Origin: Gemmatimonadota bacterium
Lineage (GTDB): Bacteria > GCA-2686955
DNA: 6,375 bases
Assembly: GCA_002686955.1 (NCBI GenBank)
Contig: NYZA01000070.1
Coordinates: forward strand, 1-6,375
Direction: 5' to 3'
Shown: piece by piece, positions 6,128-6,375 of the stretch
Layout: every line of letters begins with the position of its first letter
How positions within the stretch are numbered: the stretch's first letter is position 1
Program-made: the position numbers and the translations under genes
Notes under the pieces: generated by a model
What the model saw: only the letters and a program-made list of their open reading frames with translations
Told to the model about the DNA's origin: nothing
Databases searched by the model: none

Positions 6128-6375
6128 CTACACGTCGCTGGTCATGATGAAGAGCGGCCGCCGCGAGAAAGTCTGGTAGATCGGTCGCAATCGATCGGCG
6201 TTGTAGTACTTCTGCACATCGATCCCCTTCTTCCGTCCCACCACCACATCGACCGGCACACTGTCGTAGCAACCGTTCCGCAGGCTGACCAATCTTCCCG
6301 CGGTCTTCGAGAGCACCAGGTCCATCGCCAGGTTCCCGAACGCCATCGGGACGATCGAATCGAGCGCGTCCGGAT
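6128..6375 (-). CDS. pfkA: 6-phosphofructokinase, C-terminal part (cut by window end)
   Basis: Only the last 81 codons are present; the gene continues beyond the window. The frame is open to the edge and ends at the TAG at 6128-6130. The residues match the C-terminus of phosphofructokinases of the mixed ATP/PPi lineage: PDALDSIVPMAFGNLAMDLV corresponds to the family's (S/G)xPDxLDRxVAxxxAxxAxDL helix. It is followed by GRLVSLRNGCYDSVPVDVV, a (K/R)-x-(I/V)DV element and the end RRPLFIMTSD. The enzyme phosphorylates fructose 6-phosphate to the 1,6-bisphosphate in glycolysis. The residues that decide between ATP and pyrophosphate as donor lie in the missing N-terminal part, so the symbol could equally be pfp. 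It is the first visible gene of a minus-strand run leading into the AmmeMemoRadiSam pair; no terminator-like hairpin is visible in the 54-base gap after it. Confidence 0.82.
   Translation of the reverse strand, partial: PDALDSIVPMAFGNLAMDLVLSKTAGRLVSLRNGCYDSVPVDVVVGRKKGIDVQKYYNADRLRPIYQTFSRRPLFIMTSDV

Noticed and set aside
5159-6147. Plus-strand open frames antisense to the Memo-AMMECR1 gene
   Set aside because: The translations are rich in Arg, Pro and Ser, match no family, and lie opposite a clearly conserved gene.

Overview
The window is G+C-rich bacterial chromosomal DNA, densely coded, with no RNA gene, insertion sequence, CRISPR array or phage gene that I can see. Three traits suggest a deep-branching Gram-negative lineage of the kind known mainly from metagenomes, such as Candidatus Eisenbacteria, Krumholzibacteriota or a planctomycete-like group. 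These are large secreted proteins with 'GDAVLDPGETW'-type beta-sandwich modules, a secreted beta-helix protein beginning 'VIDVPGDFAQIQAAI', and a Memo-AMMECR1 fusion. This placement is inference, because no marker gene is present.

Left part (1-2550, minus strand): one large gene encodes an exported multidomain serine protease. It has a signal peptide, a trypsin/lysyl-endopeptidase-like catalytic domain with an intact His-Asp-Ser triad, and three C-terminal beta-sandwich modules. An 80-base intergenic region (2551-2630) separates it from a divergent gene.

Middle part (2631-3832, plus strand): a small flavin split-barrel protein of the YhbP/UPF0306 type is followed 48 bases later by what looks like a broken gene for an exported right-handed beta-helix protein. 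Its signal peptide and start signal are intact, but the reading frame changes at about 3300. The first coils expected after the N-terminal motif are missing, so an internal deletion (or an assembly error) is likely. Its 3' end overlaps the convergent gene by 23 bases.

Right part (3810-6375, minus strand): transcription would run from a truncated phosphofructokinase gene (6128 to the window end), through a Memo-AMMECR1 fusion gene, into a radical SAM gene that overlaps the fusion gene by 25 bases. The last two form a complete AmmeMemoRadiSam set (proteins A, B and the radical SAM enzyme) in two reading frames. This conserved system has no settled biochemical function and is the most interesting part of the window. 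Fusion plus overlap suggests that the three activities are made together; the 54-base gap to the phosphofructokinase gene makes co-transcription with it plausible but unproven.
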